Shown: positions 33,358 through 45,063 of the stretch, one piece after another
Layout of the letters: each line of letters begins with the position of its first letter
Position numbering within the stretch: position 1 is the first letter of the stretch
Assembly (NCBI GenBank): GCA_002682825.1
Contig: NOKP01000026.1
Coordinates: 620,001 to 684,000, forward strand
Direction of reading: 5' to 3'
From: Neonectria sp. B-13
Taxonomy: Eukaryota; Ascomycota; Sordariomycetes; Hypocreales; Nectriaceae
DNA length: 64,000 bases
The notes under the pieces: model-generated
What the model saw: only the letters and a program-made list of their open reading frames with translations
Told to the model about the DNA's origin: nothing
Database searches by the model: none
Program-made: the position numbers and the translations under genes

Positions 33358-36300
33358 TCATAACATATTCATATCTTTTGCTAGTTGTTCAAGATTGAAA
33401 CCTCCGGAAGCCAAACGAAGCTTTTGAATCTGCCTCTTTTCTACCAACTATAACAAGTGTGAGTTTCATTTCTGTGATGCTTATTGAGATATCGCTTACT
33501 TCTTCAATAGAGCCACGCATAATGTATCGGATAATCTTCACCTCTCGCTCTTGGCCCAGTCTTAGAACACGTCCAATCGCCTGCCGTTCCACAGACGGGT
33601 TCCATTGTGGCTCAAGAAGGTGTACACGACTCGCAACCGAGAGGTCATTGAGCCTAGTAATTTCAGCATCGCTCTTTCAAACAAGGGGGAGTACATACCC
33701 AACAGCTCCAGTCCCAAGAGTCATGAGTAAAACCCTCATGTCGTACTGTTCTTGAAAGTCGAGGAGAATCTTTTTGCGCCTGTTGGTTGTAGACACAGAA
33801 CCATCGACTCGACAATATTGAATCCCATTCGCAGTAAACAGATCCTCAACTAAATTGAGAGTCCGTTTCCATACCGAGAAGATAATACTAGTCAACGTTA
33901 ATCTCATGGCAATTCTGCTTCTACTCAACAACATCTTGATGGTATACCATTTCTCTTTCTCTACGTGCATCTTGACGTCCTCAAGGAGACACAGGAGCTT
34001 CGAGGGATACGGCCGGCGTATGTCTCGCTCGGTAGCCTGATCCTCTGTTGTTGCCAAAATGTTGTTATTTTTATGTGGTACCCTACAGAAAGGGCACACA
34101 GGTCCTGACTCCCGGATTTGACTTGAGTATTGCATCGTACAGCAGAGATCACTGCAAACGAGCCGCCCACACTCAGTAAGCTGAAGTAAGCTCTCTCCAT
34201 TAGCTGAATCCAGACTGGGTATCTCAGCGGTGCAGAATGCGCAACGAGGCTCTCCAGATTGTTCAATAATACTGAACAACGCGTCTGCGCCATTGAAGGT
34301 TGTAGTTGTGATGCCGTTGCAGTACTCGCGAAGACGGAGTAGCTTCTCCAGAACATTCTGATGAGATGCCTTGGATTTTCCCGAATTGACTGCCATGTCA
34401 ATCGCTTGCTTGCAAGCTGCTTCCATAGTAAGATACTCTTTCCTCTCGTACTCCGAGAAATTTAGTCTCTGAATTTGCCATGTTGAGTGCAGTTTCAGAA
34501 GATCTCTTTTTCGTCGGAGACAGAGGGATCCAAGCACAAGTCTAAGATTTGGGAAGTTGTGTTTCGTCATTTTCGCTGATTCAGATTCCAAACAAATGTG
34601 TCTTCTGAAGGTGACAATATCTTCGAGGATTGGTACCCTTAAAAATCGTACCAAAGAGCCTAGATCCTCGAGTCCATTCTGAATCGGTGTTCCGGTCATG
34701 CACCACCTGATGTAAGCTGGGATGTCGTAGACTGCGCTGAATTGCCTCGTAGACCAGTTGCGAATCGTGTGAGCTGGCCAAGTATCAGTCAAGGCCTGCA
34801 ATAAGTGTTTTGAGAGAAGCGTGCCTTCATCCAGGACAACTCGATGCCAACGGACTTTCCTCAGAGTACCCTCCCGCGTCGACAAGTCTGCAGCGACGGT
34901 GCCATATGTAGTCAAGACAATGTCATAGTTGCAGAATAAAGCAGGGTCGATAGTTCTCTCGCTACCATGATACTTGTAGTATTTGATAGCACCGGGAATA
35001 GTATGGCTTTTGACGATTTTAGCTCATGAATCCTGGTAGTGTTAAAAGCTTACGTTTCTATTTCCTTCGTCCAGTTACCAAGTAAGACTATCATTGATTA
35101 ACGATGGGCAGAAAATGAAGTTCCAGTTGAAAGGGCTTACGCTCCGAAAGAACTACAATCAATGTTGCCTTGGTGTTCATAATAAGAGGATGGCTTTGCA
35201 CTGAACCGTCAACAGATTCTGAGTCGGGCTGCCCCGGAGATACCTGGGCATGGTTCATTGAACCAAGTATCGCAGCTATCATTATCAAGGTCTTCCCCAG
35301 ACCCATGTCATCGGCAAGAATGCCTCCTGGGCTATCCTCTGCAAATTCGCTCTTCGCACCAGTGATGGCATGTCGATAACTAAATATGTAAGAACAGTAA
35401 GTTCAGAGCCGAGACAGAATCATACAACTTACCCAACGGCATGTTGATCGGGGTCCAGAGGCTCCCATAATCTCTGATGTGGAAATAGCTGACCAGACTC
35501 ACGCCTTGAGATGAACTCGACACCTTTTTTCTGATATCTGTAAACATGTTAAGATTCGATCTTCAGGTCTCGCCTCAAGTCTTTGCATACAGAAGTAAGT
35601 TGGTAACGATTCGGGGGTCGATTTTTATTGCCCCAGAGTATTCGTGCTGGTTCACGCCATTCAAGATCCGCATCAGATTAAAAGTGCTGCTCTGGTCGTT
35701 GCTGTCGGGAGCATTCTCTTGTTGGCTTACTCCCAGAGTTCCCGCTGCATCATTTCCATTCATGTGGAATATTGGACCGTGCTCGCGAGGAAGGCTTAGA
35801 GGCAAGTTCAAACACTGTGGGTTTTCATAGGCTTGCAACATCCATCGGATAGGACGTTGCAAGAACATCCTGGCATTCCCGAACCTATGTGCAACTTCTT
35901 CACCTTTGTATCTCGGACCGAAAACGCTGACGCTCATGGTAACCGGTTTCCCTTTGCGGCCTTGGTTCACAATGGACGCAAGGCTCTCCTGCCATTGAGA
36001 CTCTGGCATGAAGGCCTCGTATTTGATCGGGAAGTCGTCTTTAGTAAGGACTAGAGGGCCGAGGGCTTTTACTGCTCTGCCCTCTAATACTCCCAACGCG
36101 TCGCCATTACCAACCCGAACGATACAGTATTTACTGTTGAAGTCTAGGGTGAAATCGTGCATATCGTCTCCACGCCAGCCCGCTAGACTCTTAGAAAGGT
36201 CGGAAGACTGGGGCTGCCATTTTAGAAGCACCTGTATTTCGTTCAGCTATCACTGACGGTCAGTATCCTTGCTAAAGTGACATCTTCAAGGTTGCTGACC

Positions 36301-36530
36301 ATGCCGAAGCATACTTCTTCCAATTCATAGACGCTTTTTCCCAGTGAGCTCGGTGCTTCGGAAAGGGTGGTTGATGTGGAAGGTTCGGTGAATGGCGACG
36401 CAGTTCTGGCTTCAGCAGAGCCCCAGACTCGCAGTTCGGTTGCTAGGCGCTTAACCCGAGGTGTCAAAGCTTGCAATGTTTGATTGACGTTCCCATCTTG
36501 GGACGACTGTTGTCGCTTCAGTTGTCTCAT
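33358..36530 (-). CDS. Rad5/HLTF-like SNF2-family ATPase
   Basis: Nuclear DNA translocase of about 901 aa with ten modelled exons. Introns at 36247-36299, 35538-35590, 35380-35432, 35088-35140, 35007-35053, 34774-34824, 33888-33947, 33654-33698 and 33448-33499; all keep the frame. Motifs: I in ILADDMGLGKTLIMIAAIL, Ia in TLIVV, II restored as LDEAHTIRN by removing a 51 bp GC-AG intron, III in WCMTGTPIQNGLEDL, a RING-like Cys-rich insert (CAFC, then CSDLCC, CPFC) between the lobes as in Rad5 and HLTF, then CIIFSVWKRTL, YCRVDGS, GTGAVGLNDLSVASRVHLLE and the VI block QAIGRVLRLGQ. The C-terminus is LASGGFNLEQLAKDMNML. The likely role is chromatin or post-replication repair. Start ATG 36530 follows the last upstream non-ATG open stretch. 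Confidence 0.85.
34774..34824 (-). other. Probable in-frame GC-AG intron inside motif II of the SNF2 gene
   Basis: Unspliced, the frame reads LDEGTLLSKH. Removing the 51 bp that start GCACGC and end CCAG gives LDEAHTIRN, the expected DEAH-type box. A CTGAT branch-like sequence lies about 12 bases before the acceptor. Confidence 0.7.
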
Positions 36531-36912
36531 TTCATTTGACAGTCCCGATTCGCTCGATGTCAATCAATTCATCAGTTGAGGGGTTTAGTTAAGAGTGCCG
36601 ATGCAGGGCCGTGAGAAAATTGAGTCAGGCTCTAATTCAAGGCGTTCAATAAGGCATTCGACAAGGCGTCCAGCAAGGCGGCCCATCTCGCCCCAGCCAC
36701 CGCAGTGGCCGGACTGCATGCATCCTAGCTAAGGCATCTTGCCTGTGAACGAGGCTGAGCCTGTTTGGGGCAATGATTTACTGAAGCTCCGCCACAATGG
36801 CCGTTTAATCTGCGACCATCTTACATTATTAAAACCACACAAAATCCTTTGTCAACAGCGATGCGAACAACCATCTTGCAAATACGCTGCCAACTCCCAA
36901 GACGAGACTCCA
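36531..36912. promoter_or_regulatory. Divergent promoter between the SNF2 ATPase and the NLR
   Basis: A 382 bp region separates two head-to-head start codons. Short repeated words (AAGGCGTCCAGCAAGG and neighbours, about 36640-36690) lie in the middle. No known binding site was identified. Confidence 0.55.
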
Positions 36913-39900
36913 ATGACATCGCCTACCAATACCGGCAAGCAGCCTCATATTGGCAACAGCGCGAAAGATGATTTTGAGCTATTTCTTCAAGAGTTCAAAC
37001 AAACGGCTAGCCTCAGCCAGAAACAAACCCAGGCATTTCAAAACACGACGCTTGAAGACGTCAAGGATGCTATTGCGAACATCGAGCAAAAGCAGATATC
37101 GAGCCGTCGACAACAATGGCTCGGTCGGTTAAGGCCATTTCTGGCGAGCATGGAGCAGTATGGAAAGGTCATTGAGGTATTCTTGAATGCGGTAGAACTC
37201 TTGGCTTTTATTTGGGTAAGTTGAACCTCTTTGGTGGACGCCTTCTTTCAGTAAAACTATACAAAACTAGTCATCTCACTACAAATTCTCCTGACACCCA
37301 TTTGTTCTTATAGGGCCCGATGAAGTTCATACTCGAGGTATGAAATCTGTTCTTTTTAGCAACTTTGAGGCTTTCTCACAACTACTCAAGACTGCGTCCA
37401 ACTTTTCCGAGTCTCTAAACTGCCTCCTCGATGCCTACTCCGAACTGGGAGAGCTCATCCCACGACTTTCACAGTATCAGGCTTATTGTATCTCCAACGA
37501 GCATATGAGAAGCATCTTAGCTCTAATGTATAAGGACGTTCTTGCGTTTCATGCGTACGCTATGAAGTATTTCCAAAAGCCTAGTAAGTATCATCTCCCC
37601 AATCGAGTACCAAAGAGAAAATGCCAATGCCACTGCAGCATGGAAGCAGTTGTTTCAGGCCACTTGGAGAGGATTTGCGCTCAAGCTGGAGGAGCTGAAG
37701 GACAATATGAGGCGCCATGGGCGTCTCGTAGAGTCTCAGGCATCGATCGTTCAGTTTGACGAGACCCAGAAGCAAAGAAGATTGGCGGAGATAAGTTTCC
37801 AGGATCTGCAAAATGTTTACCTCCGGCAGAGACTACAAGATGTCAGGCAGTGGCTCTCTCCGTACAACTCGAAAAATCAACATGACATTTGTGCAAAGGC
37901 CAAAGCAGAGTGCCCCGGGTCTGGAAAGTGGTTGCTAGCTGATACCCGTTTCAAAGCCTGGTTTGATCCTATCTATTGCACCACTCCCTTGCTCTGGCTG
38001 AATGGTATCCCAGGGGCAGGTTCGGAGTCCACGCCCCGCGCACTTGGTTGATGCTTATACTAATAGGGAAAACTGTCTTGGCTTCTACTGTCGTTGACGC
38101 AGTGCAAGAGCTTGTCGCAAAGGACCAAGTCAGACATGCCTATTTCTACTGCAATGGGGCCAGCGACACACGCAACAACTTCGTAGCTGTTGCCCGTGGC
38201 CTACTTAGCCAGCTGCTATTAGAAGACCAAGACCTCATGCTCCAACTCTACGACAAGCGGAATTTGCAGAGCGGCGAGGCCATTCTTCTAGAAAGCTCGC
38301 TGGCGAAGGAGTTGCTCGATGTGGCATTAGTCTCGCAAAAGACGACATACGTCATCATTGACGGCATTGATGAGTGCAGTCGCGACGAGAGGAAAGAAAT
38401 ATGTTCTTGGTTCAGTGCCCGGGTAAATAAGCTCAGCAAAGAAGACCATGGTAATCTTCGATGTCTCTTTGTGAGTCAGGAGGACGGAATTGCAAGGAAG
38501 GATCTCGCTATGATCCCGGCCATCAAGATTCTTCCTAGCTTCGTCCATACCGACATTAGGCGATATGTCGAGATCCAGCGGAAGAAGATTGAAGCAAAGC
38601 ATGGACAGCTTGATGCATCCCAGCACCCATTGACTGACACTATAGTGTCTTCTGCGAGAGGTACTTTCGGGTTTCCAAGAAATTCCCAAATCTGACAGGT
38701 TTAGGGATGTTTCTATTCGCAAAACTCGTTGTGAGGTACCTGGATGGAATGCCTACTCGAAAGGAGCTCCTAGAGACGATACGACCAGGCCACTTTCCAG
38801 AGGGGATTAAAGAGCTGTAAGAAGGTCATCCCCCAAAACACGTGTTTCTATTAATCCTTAATTAAGATATGACACGATTCTGGGTCGTGTCTTGGGTGAA
38901 CATGCTGGAGCACCACCTAAAACAGTCCGGCGCCTTCTCGCACTCTTGGTTGTGGCGAAGAGACCTCTTCGTTGGCACGAGATTCAGGGATACTTTGCGT
39001 TTGATCCCGAAGAGGATGAACCAATAGACCACGATTTGCGAAAACTACGACTTGATGCAAAGGACCTATGCTGGTCGCTGGTGGAGCATCAAGAAGACGA
39101 TTCAGTTGAGCTTGTCCACCCAACGGTGAAAGAGTGGGTGCATCTCGTGTCACTCCCCCAATTTATGAACAACACCATTAATACGTGCCAGGCATCTAAT
39201 TCGCACAAATTACTTGCAGCTGTCTGAGGCGGAAGTCGACTTGGCGCAGACGTGTCTCTCATTCTTGAGCATTGAGGCATGTGGCCGCGACCAGGATGAT
39301 TCGACAATTGAGCGCCATCTCATCAAGGGTTACTACTCTTTTCTGGACTATGCAGTTGCCTGCTGGTCTCTGCATTTGCTGTCAGCGTTGTCCGGAGTTA
39401 GCAATGACCGAGAAACTGGTCTTCTGGCCGAGTGCCTTGAGGGATTCCTGGAACTCCACCGGTCTCATTCTGCGCGTGAACTGACGGTCTCAACGGCAAT
39501 TCAGGAAAGGGTCAAGGCGTTCCGTGATTTTGATTCCTTCTCTGAACTCGCTCAAGTTATTGTTTCCGCACGGAAACAGCTGGGACCAAATGGTAAAGGT
39601 CCCTCGCCGGATGACCCACTCGACCTTGGCCAGGTCACAAAGTCCGTCCGAGAGACACTCGAGAGAGTAGCGTCAGAAGTCTCCGACAACAGTGAAATGA
39701 CGCTTCTCCGTTCCTTTTATGGTAAGAACTCGGACTGGTTCAAGTGCCCTCGGATCAATTGTGTGAGATTCTACGACGGCTTCACCAAAGACTCACAACG
39801 AGATCTTCACATTGAAAAGCACGAGCGGCCATACAAGTGCACAGACTCTAGTTGTGACAAGTCTACGTTCGGGTATGGCACAAAAGCTGCCTTGCAGAAG

Positions 39901-40422
39901 CACATGTTTGAGATACATGGTGTAGAATCTGGGAAAAGCGTGGTACTGGAGTTCCCAACCCCACCAACGGAGGCGAGAGAAACAACAGAGGGCCATTTTC
40001 GCTGCCCACTCTGCCCCAAAACGTTCACTCGAAATTTTAATCTTCAAAACCATGCCAGAACTCACGAGAACTCCAGGCCGTTCTGTTGTGGTATCTGCGG
40101 CAAGGCTTTCACGCGACGAACCGACTGCATACGGCATGAGGCTGATCACACTGGTCATCGAAAGTACAAGTGTGCAGGGAAGCTGGCAGATGGAACCCCG
40201 TGGGGCTGCAATGCAGGGTTCACGCGGGCAGACAAGCTGCAAGAACACTTCAAGAGCGCAACAGGGAGAAAGTGCGTTGCTGCACGGATGAAGGAGGCAG
40301 AAGGAGCAGGAAAGGGGCCAACAGACCGAGGAACAGCGGTCGAGACTGAGCTTGAAGCTGAAGAGGGTCGATTCCAGAACATGTTTCGTTCTGTAGTTGA
40401 GGAAGGCTGGCCTAAAGAATAG
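36913..40422 (+). CDS. NACHT NLR (STAND) with C-terminal C2H2 zinc fingers
   Basis: Fungal NOD-like receptor of about 1036 aa in eight exons: 36913-37215, 37314-37337, 37391-37583, 37639-38019, 38067-38660, 38699-38816, 38867-39133 and 39192-40422. The N-terminal helical region resembles the DUF7708/Goodbye-like domains of fungal STAND proteins. NACHT: Walker A LWLNGIPGAGKTVLAS is restored by the intron at 38020-38066, and Walker B is TYVIIDGIDEC. A winged-helix region follows (YDTILGRVLG, LLALLVVAKRPLRWHEIQ). The last third carries C2H2 fingers: FRCPLCPKTFTRNFNLQNH, then CCGICGKAFTRRTDCIRH, with extra degenerate Cys/His units before and after. The intron at 38661-38698 is only 38 bp, and the donor at 39134 (GTGGGT) was chosen for frame. 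NLRs of this architecture are thought to act in fungal immunity-like cell death. Confidence 0.88.
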
Positions 40423-41334
40423 TAAAGCTGCGAATGTGATGATTCGGAGTAAATAAAATCATCATCTTTCGTTGCGAGAAATTCAGGTTGATGCCTTACG
40501 ACGGCAGACGGTGAAGGGGGATCAGCCCGGTGGTGACAGAACCCTGTTCATTGAGCAGGGGAAGCCCATTAGCTGGAAGTGAGGAGGGCGTCATTGGCTA
40601 CAGTTGCACCGCCCGTTAAAAGAGTCTCCAGGAAATTGAAAACGCCGATGCACGTGACTGACTGGAGGCATGCGCATGGCTGACTGGAGGCCATCTCATT
40701 GGGTTATTCATGGTCGGCCTATATAGCCCCCTTGTCCTACCGAGTTAAGTCAGGCAGCAACGATGGTTCGCCCAGACAGCACCTTGCGTTACTAAGCATC
40801 TGGCGCACGATGCCAACCAGAGAGAGCGCTGCGTTGAAAGATATCAGCTACTCCCGCAACTTTGCTAACAGCTGCGATGGCTAGAGCGGCAAATGCTGTA
40901 TGAAGAAGTACCACAACGCTATCCCCGAGATTTAAGCCATGCGTCTTTATAAGTAGCAGCGAGGAGGTATTCGAGGACGCCGCCTTCAGTACGTTTGTGA
41001 AATTTGTACGACAAGGACATTATATGGGGGAGGAGGGTGTGAATGAATTTACGGAGTCAAACGGTAGTCAGTCAACAATGCACCCGGATCGTCCGTAGGC
41101 AGATCAACAACAACTCAATTGAGCCAGTTCTCCCAATGACCAGGAGGAAAAATGCAGATCAATGGCCATAAAACACAAGCTACACTCACAAATGGTGTCA
41201 CAAGTTAAGGAAGTGAATTTTAATAAAGCGACAAACACTTTCTACAAGACATTTACACAATATGAGTCGCACCTACATCATTTAACTAATGAGTGAGTAC
41301 GGATACGCTTCACCTAGTTATCCCACTAGTTACT
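40423..41334. other. Intergenic region
   Basis: About 0.9 kb without a gene. A direct repeat of GACTGGAGGC words lies at about 40660-40691. Nothing else seen. Confidence 0.4.
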
Positions 41335-42154
41335 TCAAATAAGCCAGTTGTCAAAAAATGCAATAGCCTGGAAAAATGCCTGTTCCTTGGCAAATCTCTC
41401 ATGCCTCTTGCTGAGATCGCACCGAACCGCAAATCCGTGAACCACCCCGGAGAACAGATTGATCTGGTACACATTCCCACTCTTCTTCAGAATCTCCTCG
41501 CTTTGGTACCGTTTCTCCGCCGGGAAGATGGAGTCTGTCTCGGCAGCGGCAATCGACAAAGGGCCCGTGATGGCGGCAAGCTCGCCCTCTTCAATGAAAG
41601 AAGGATGCGCAATGAATCCGACCTCAATCCCGTTCTGGTAATGACGCACCAGGTGCTTGGCACCGAGACAATACCCAACGGCGCCGATGTGCGAAAAGCC
41701 TATCTCGGTCTTCATGTACGTGAGGGCTTCCTTCATAATCGGGTCAATCTCCTTGGTCGTGTGGCCTCCCGCGCCATTGCGGCCATTCTGCATCCAGTCG
41801 GGCAAGTTGACTTCGTCGAATTTGTTTACCTCGATGGCATCCCCGTAAAAGAGGTCTATGATGAGGGTGGTGTAGCCCTTGGCAGCGAATTCGTCGGCGA
41901 GGAGCATGCTGTTGTCCCAAATTCCCAGCACGTCAGGGACATACAGAAGACCGGTCTCTTTGCGAGCGGTTTCTGCAGGGGCAGTCGCGAGATAGGCGTC
42001 ATGTTGACCAATCTTGATCATCTTGCCAGTTGGGGTGCCTCTGAGAGGGGTTCTCTTGTTAGCTCCGGAACTGATGTTGTGCACAATTGGTAAAATGCAC
42101 TCACTCATGTTGAACGCCAACGGTGCAGCAGCGTGCAGGTGGGTTAGAGGTCAT
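41335..42154 (-). CDS. Dienelactone hydrolase family protein
   Basis: Alpha/beta hydrolase of 251 aa in two exons, 42154-42105 and 42040-41335; the 64 bp intron (GTGAGT...TCAG) keeps the frame. N-terminus MTSNPPARCCTVGVQHEG is typical for the fungal family. The nucleophile elbow is GAVGYCLGAKH with catalytic Cys, the His is in GVVHGFAVRCD, and the Asp is probably in AAETDSIFP. Family members hydrolyse dienelactone or related carboxylic esters. There is no signal peptide, so it is probably cytosolic. It lies tail-to-head with the AflR-like gene, on the same strand. The 266-codon plus-strand frame over it is an antisense shadow. Confidence 0.92.
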
Positions 42155-42861
42155 GTTGAAGAAGTGGGTGAAAGGAGTTGGTGAAGAGTTGAGGTCACTG
42201 TGATGTGTTCCTTGATTCAAGGTAAAGTATGATAATATGGGAAGCCAAGGTGGGATGCATTCAAGGAGAAAATGCTTCCTATCTATATACCAGTTCATTT
42301 CTATACTATGTCAGCGAAACAGGTCACCTTTACTCCTGCACGGGAGACGCCCTGGTCCTGTGAGGCAGATAGATTGATCATCGAGGTTGGGGCAGTTGGC
42401 GCCCGGAATTTGTCATAAGGCTAAAACAAGTTGTTTCCGAACCGGTGAGTCAAAGTGAACCAACTAATCACGTCTGGTTTGTTGGATGACAAGACAGGGG
42501 GGGGAACTGGTAACACACCACCAAGCGCAAGGGTACTACCCTCAGCTGGACCCACGCTCAGGTTTGAAAGCTAGCCCATGGCGCCGGTAATTACCAAATG
42601 CGGTAATGATATTTCAGTATGTATCAAGTATTTATACTCAGTTAGAGGAAGTATCGTCAAGGCTGTAATAACTTTAAACTATTAAGGATGGAAAATTGTT
42701 CTAAAATGCTACTCATCCTTGAACTTGTCCCGCTTCGCTTGTCGCACTTTTGCCTCTAGTCCAACATCACTATCCTGGTTCCAAGATGTTTACCGCTATT
42801 TTGAGTGAAGGCCGAAATACAAAACGTTTACATACCCTCTCACATCAACAACACATCCAAG
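42155..42861. other. Intergenic region
   Basis: Contains the hydrolase promoter and the 3' region of the AflR-like gene. A run of eight G lies at about 42497-42504. No gene. Confidence 0.4.
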
Positions 42862-44444
42862 TCAACCCACAAACTTCTCCAACATGACCTGAAACGACTC
42901 GTCCATTGAATCACCTGATTCTTGAAGCCGTTTGATCAACGAGCAGATCTTGCCAAATCTTGCTTGGTTGTGTTGGGACTGATGCATCTCCCCAATACGC
43001 ATCAGAAGCTGGTTAAAATTCCGAACCTGAATTTTGGTAAGTACGCGGATCATGTGTAATTGCTCGTCGTATGAGTATTGGGCTCGGAATTCTGGAGAAA
43101 ACATCTCGGCGTTGCAGCGTGTTTTGATGCCAGCGTCGCCAGATAGACTATCAAATAGCTGCGCTGCAGATGTGTCGCTTAAGATAGGTTCATCACTCGG
43201 AAGCGTTGAAGAGGACGATGGCGTGGTCATGTCAGGTGTTCCTGTAGTAGCATCGCCACCTGAGTCAGGAGTTGTGTGAGGCAGTTTGATGCGTCTCGAC
43301 AGGCATTTAAACATCTCAGTTATTCGGTCGCAGATGATGAGTATCATCGTGTATGTTTGAAGCAGATTGGTGCACTTCTGACAATCAAGTGGCTTGCAAC
43401 AATTGAATATTAGCCATTTTTGAAGCTTGAGGACGTGGTCAAATGCAAGCGTTCTGAGTTGAAAGTAATCATCGTCAAGTTTCTGCACGACGTCGAGGGT
43501 GTCTGAGATACAAGAACATCCAGCAGTGTCATTAGAAGGTTGGTTCAGAGGTGTCTCAGGTATGGCGTTTGTGGTCGATGAACCAACAGGTCCAAGAAAG
43601 TCAGGCAAGAACTGCACGTCCAAAGACGGCGTGCCAGTCTCGTCCGTTGCCGGGAATACGGATTGCACACAGTCATTTGTCATGTAAGCCGTTTCTTTAC
43701 TGGAGTCAGCATATTCCCCAGTATTGGGTTCGATAATAAGACCACACAATCATGACTTACTTGGCTGGATCCAAGTGGATGTAAGACCGGTTCCTTCAGG
43801 GTCTTCCACTACAGCCGATACAGGGCCGGCTGTATCGTTTTGGAAGTAAACTGGGCTTAGTTCACCTGGTTCAATGCTGGATGATGCACTGACACCGTCT
43901 TCGGTCTCACTAGCTTGGAGGCTTCGCGCTGATTGTTGATGAGTATTGTGAACAGGATTTTCAACAAAGTTGTTATTTGCGCCAGGATCTTGCCTGCTGG
44001 CCTGAGCTGTTGGAGCATGATTTCTAGGCCCAGGGAGATTATTAGGGAGATTATCTTCGACATTATCCTGCAACATTGTCTGGCGAGCAATGCTGGAAGC
44101 AACCTCATTTTTTCGCGATCTGCGGCGGGCAGGCGCTTGTGGAAAGACGCAGGCGATTTGCTGGACATTACATCTATCACAAGATAGGCTACTACCGGTG
44201 CAACGAAGCTGTGATGATCTGTGTCAGAGTCCGTCCATTCGCAGGCGACGTATCATACCTTGCAGGGGTAAGGAATAGCACGGTAGGGTGAACTCACCTT
44301 CTTGCTGCGGCATCCAACACATGCGTCTCTGCGGCTTGACCCAAAGCGGTTGCGTGCGGCGTGGTGGTTTGCTTGGCTTAGTGCGACCTGCTCCATCCCC
44401 GCCTCCTTGGCGCCATTTCTGGAAGATTTGAGTGTAATGAACAT
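42862..44444 (-). CDS. AflR-like Zn2Cys6 regulator
   Basis: Regulator of about 475 aa in three exons: 44444-44298, 44208-43761 and 43694-42862. The first intron (89 bp) splits the zinc cluster; splicing gives DACVGCRSKKLRCTGSS, then SCDRCNVQQIACVF, spacing CX2CX6CX6CX2CX6C. The C-terminal third matches the AflR C-terminal domain style, with Cys-rich CCKPLDCQKC and the closing ESFQVMLEKFVG. This family controls aflatoxin-like and other secondary-metabolite clusters. The second intron is odd: donor GTAAGT at 43760 is excellent, but the nearby CAG acceptor gives the wrong frame and only an AAAG acceptor five bases further keeps it. ATG 44396 is an alternative start. No synthase gene is in the window. 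Confidence 0.82.
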
Positions 44445-45063
44445 TTTGCTCAAGTTGGAAATGCCGAAAGACGACAGGACTGAACAAGAGGGATGATTCG
44501 GAATGTGCAAAGGTCGAGAGGCGCCGTCGACATGGCGAAGGATGATGTGTTCGGAGACTTCCTATTGTGGTAAAGCGTCTCGGCAATTTCCTTATCCAGC
44601 AAACGCCGAGCTGACAATGGGCTCCATTACTCAGCAGCCCAGCAGACAACAGCACGGTCTTGGTTTAAAGTTAGTCCACGTTTGAGCTTCACCACACGCG
44701 TTCGCGATGGCAAGGAATCCACATAACCACAAACGCCACGCTCCCACATTCCATTTTCGGCTTGTACAGCTTGCAGTTCGATATTTTCATCGTGATTATT
44801 AATTTCGCATTGCTGATCGCCTAGCAATTTGTGTATACGGTAGTCGGAGATACCAAAGGGGAAGCAGCTTGATTGACAATGACGGTGCTGAGCACTCACA
44901 CTGACGCATTTCTGGTAAAATGAAGTCACCTATAGACCCAACACGTCATTTCCTTTGTTGCCTTTTATAAAGAGCAAACCGCGCTTCATGCTAACCAGTC
45001 ATCCTCACAATTAACTACAACATAATCTCTCCACCAAGCCCCAATTATATCCCATCACTTAAA
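44445..45063. promoter_or_regulatory. Divergent promoter of the AflR-like and reductase genes
   Basis: About 620 bp between head-to-head genes. A CTTTTATAAAG TATA-like sequence sits at about 44962-44972, roughly 95 bp before the reductase ATG. AflR-type sites (TCGN5CGA) were not systematically searched. Confidence 0.45.

Noticed and set aside
41293..42093. 266-codon plus-strand open frame
   Set aside because: Exactly antisense to the dienelactone hydrolase, whose catalytic motifs and intron are clear; the start is ATG-less in context and no domain is visible.
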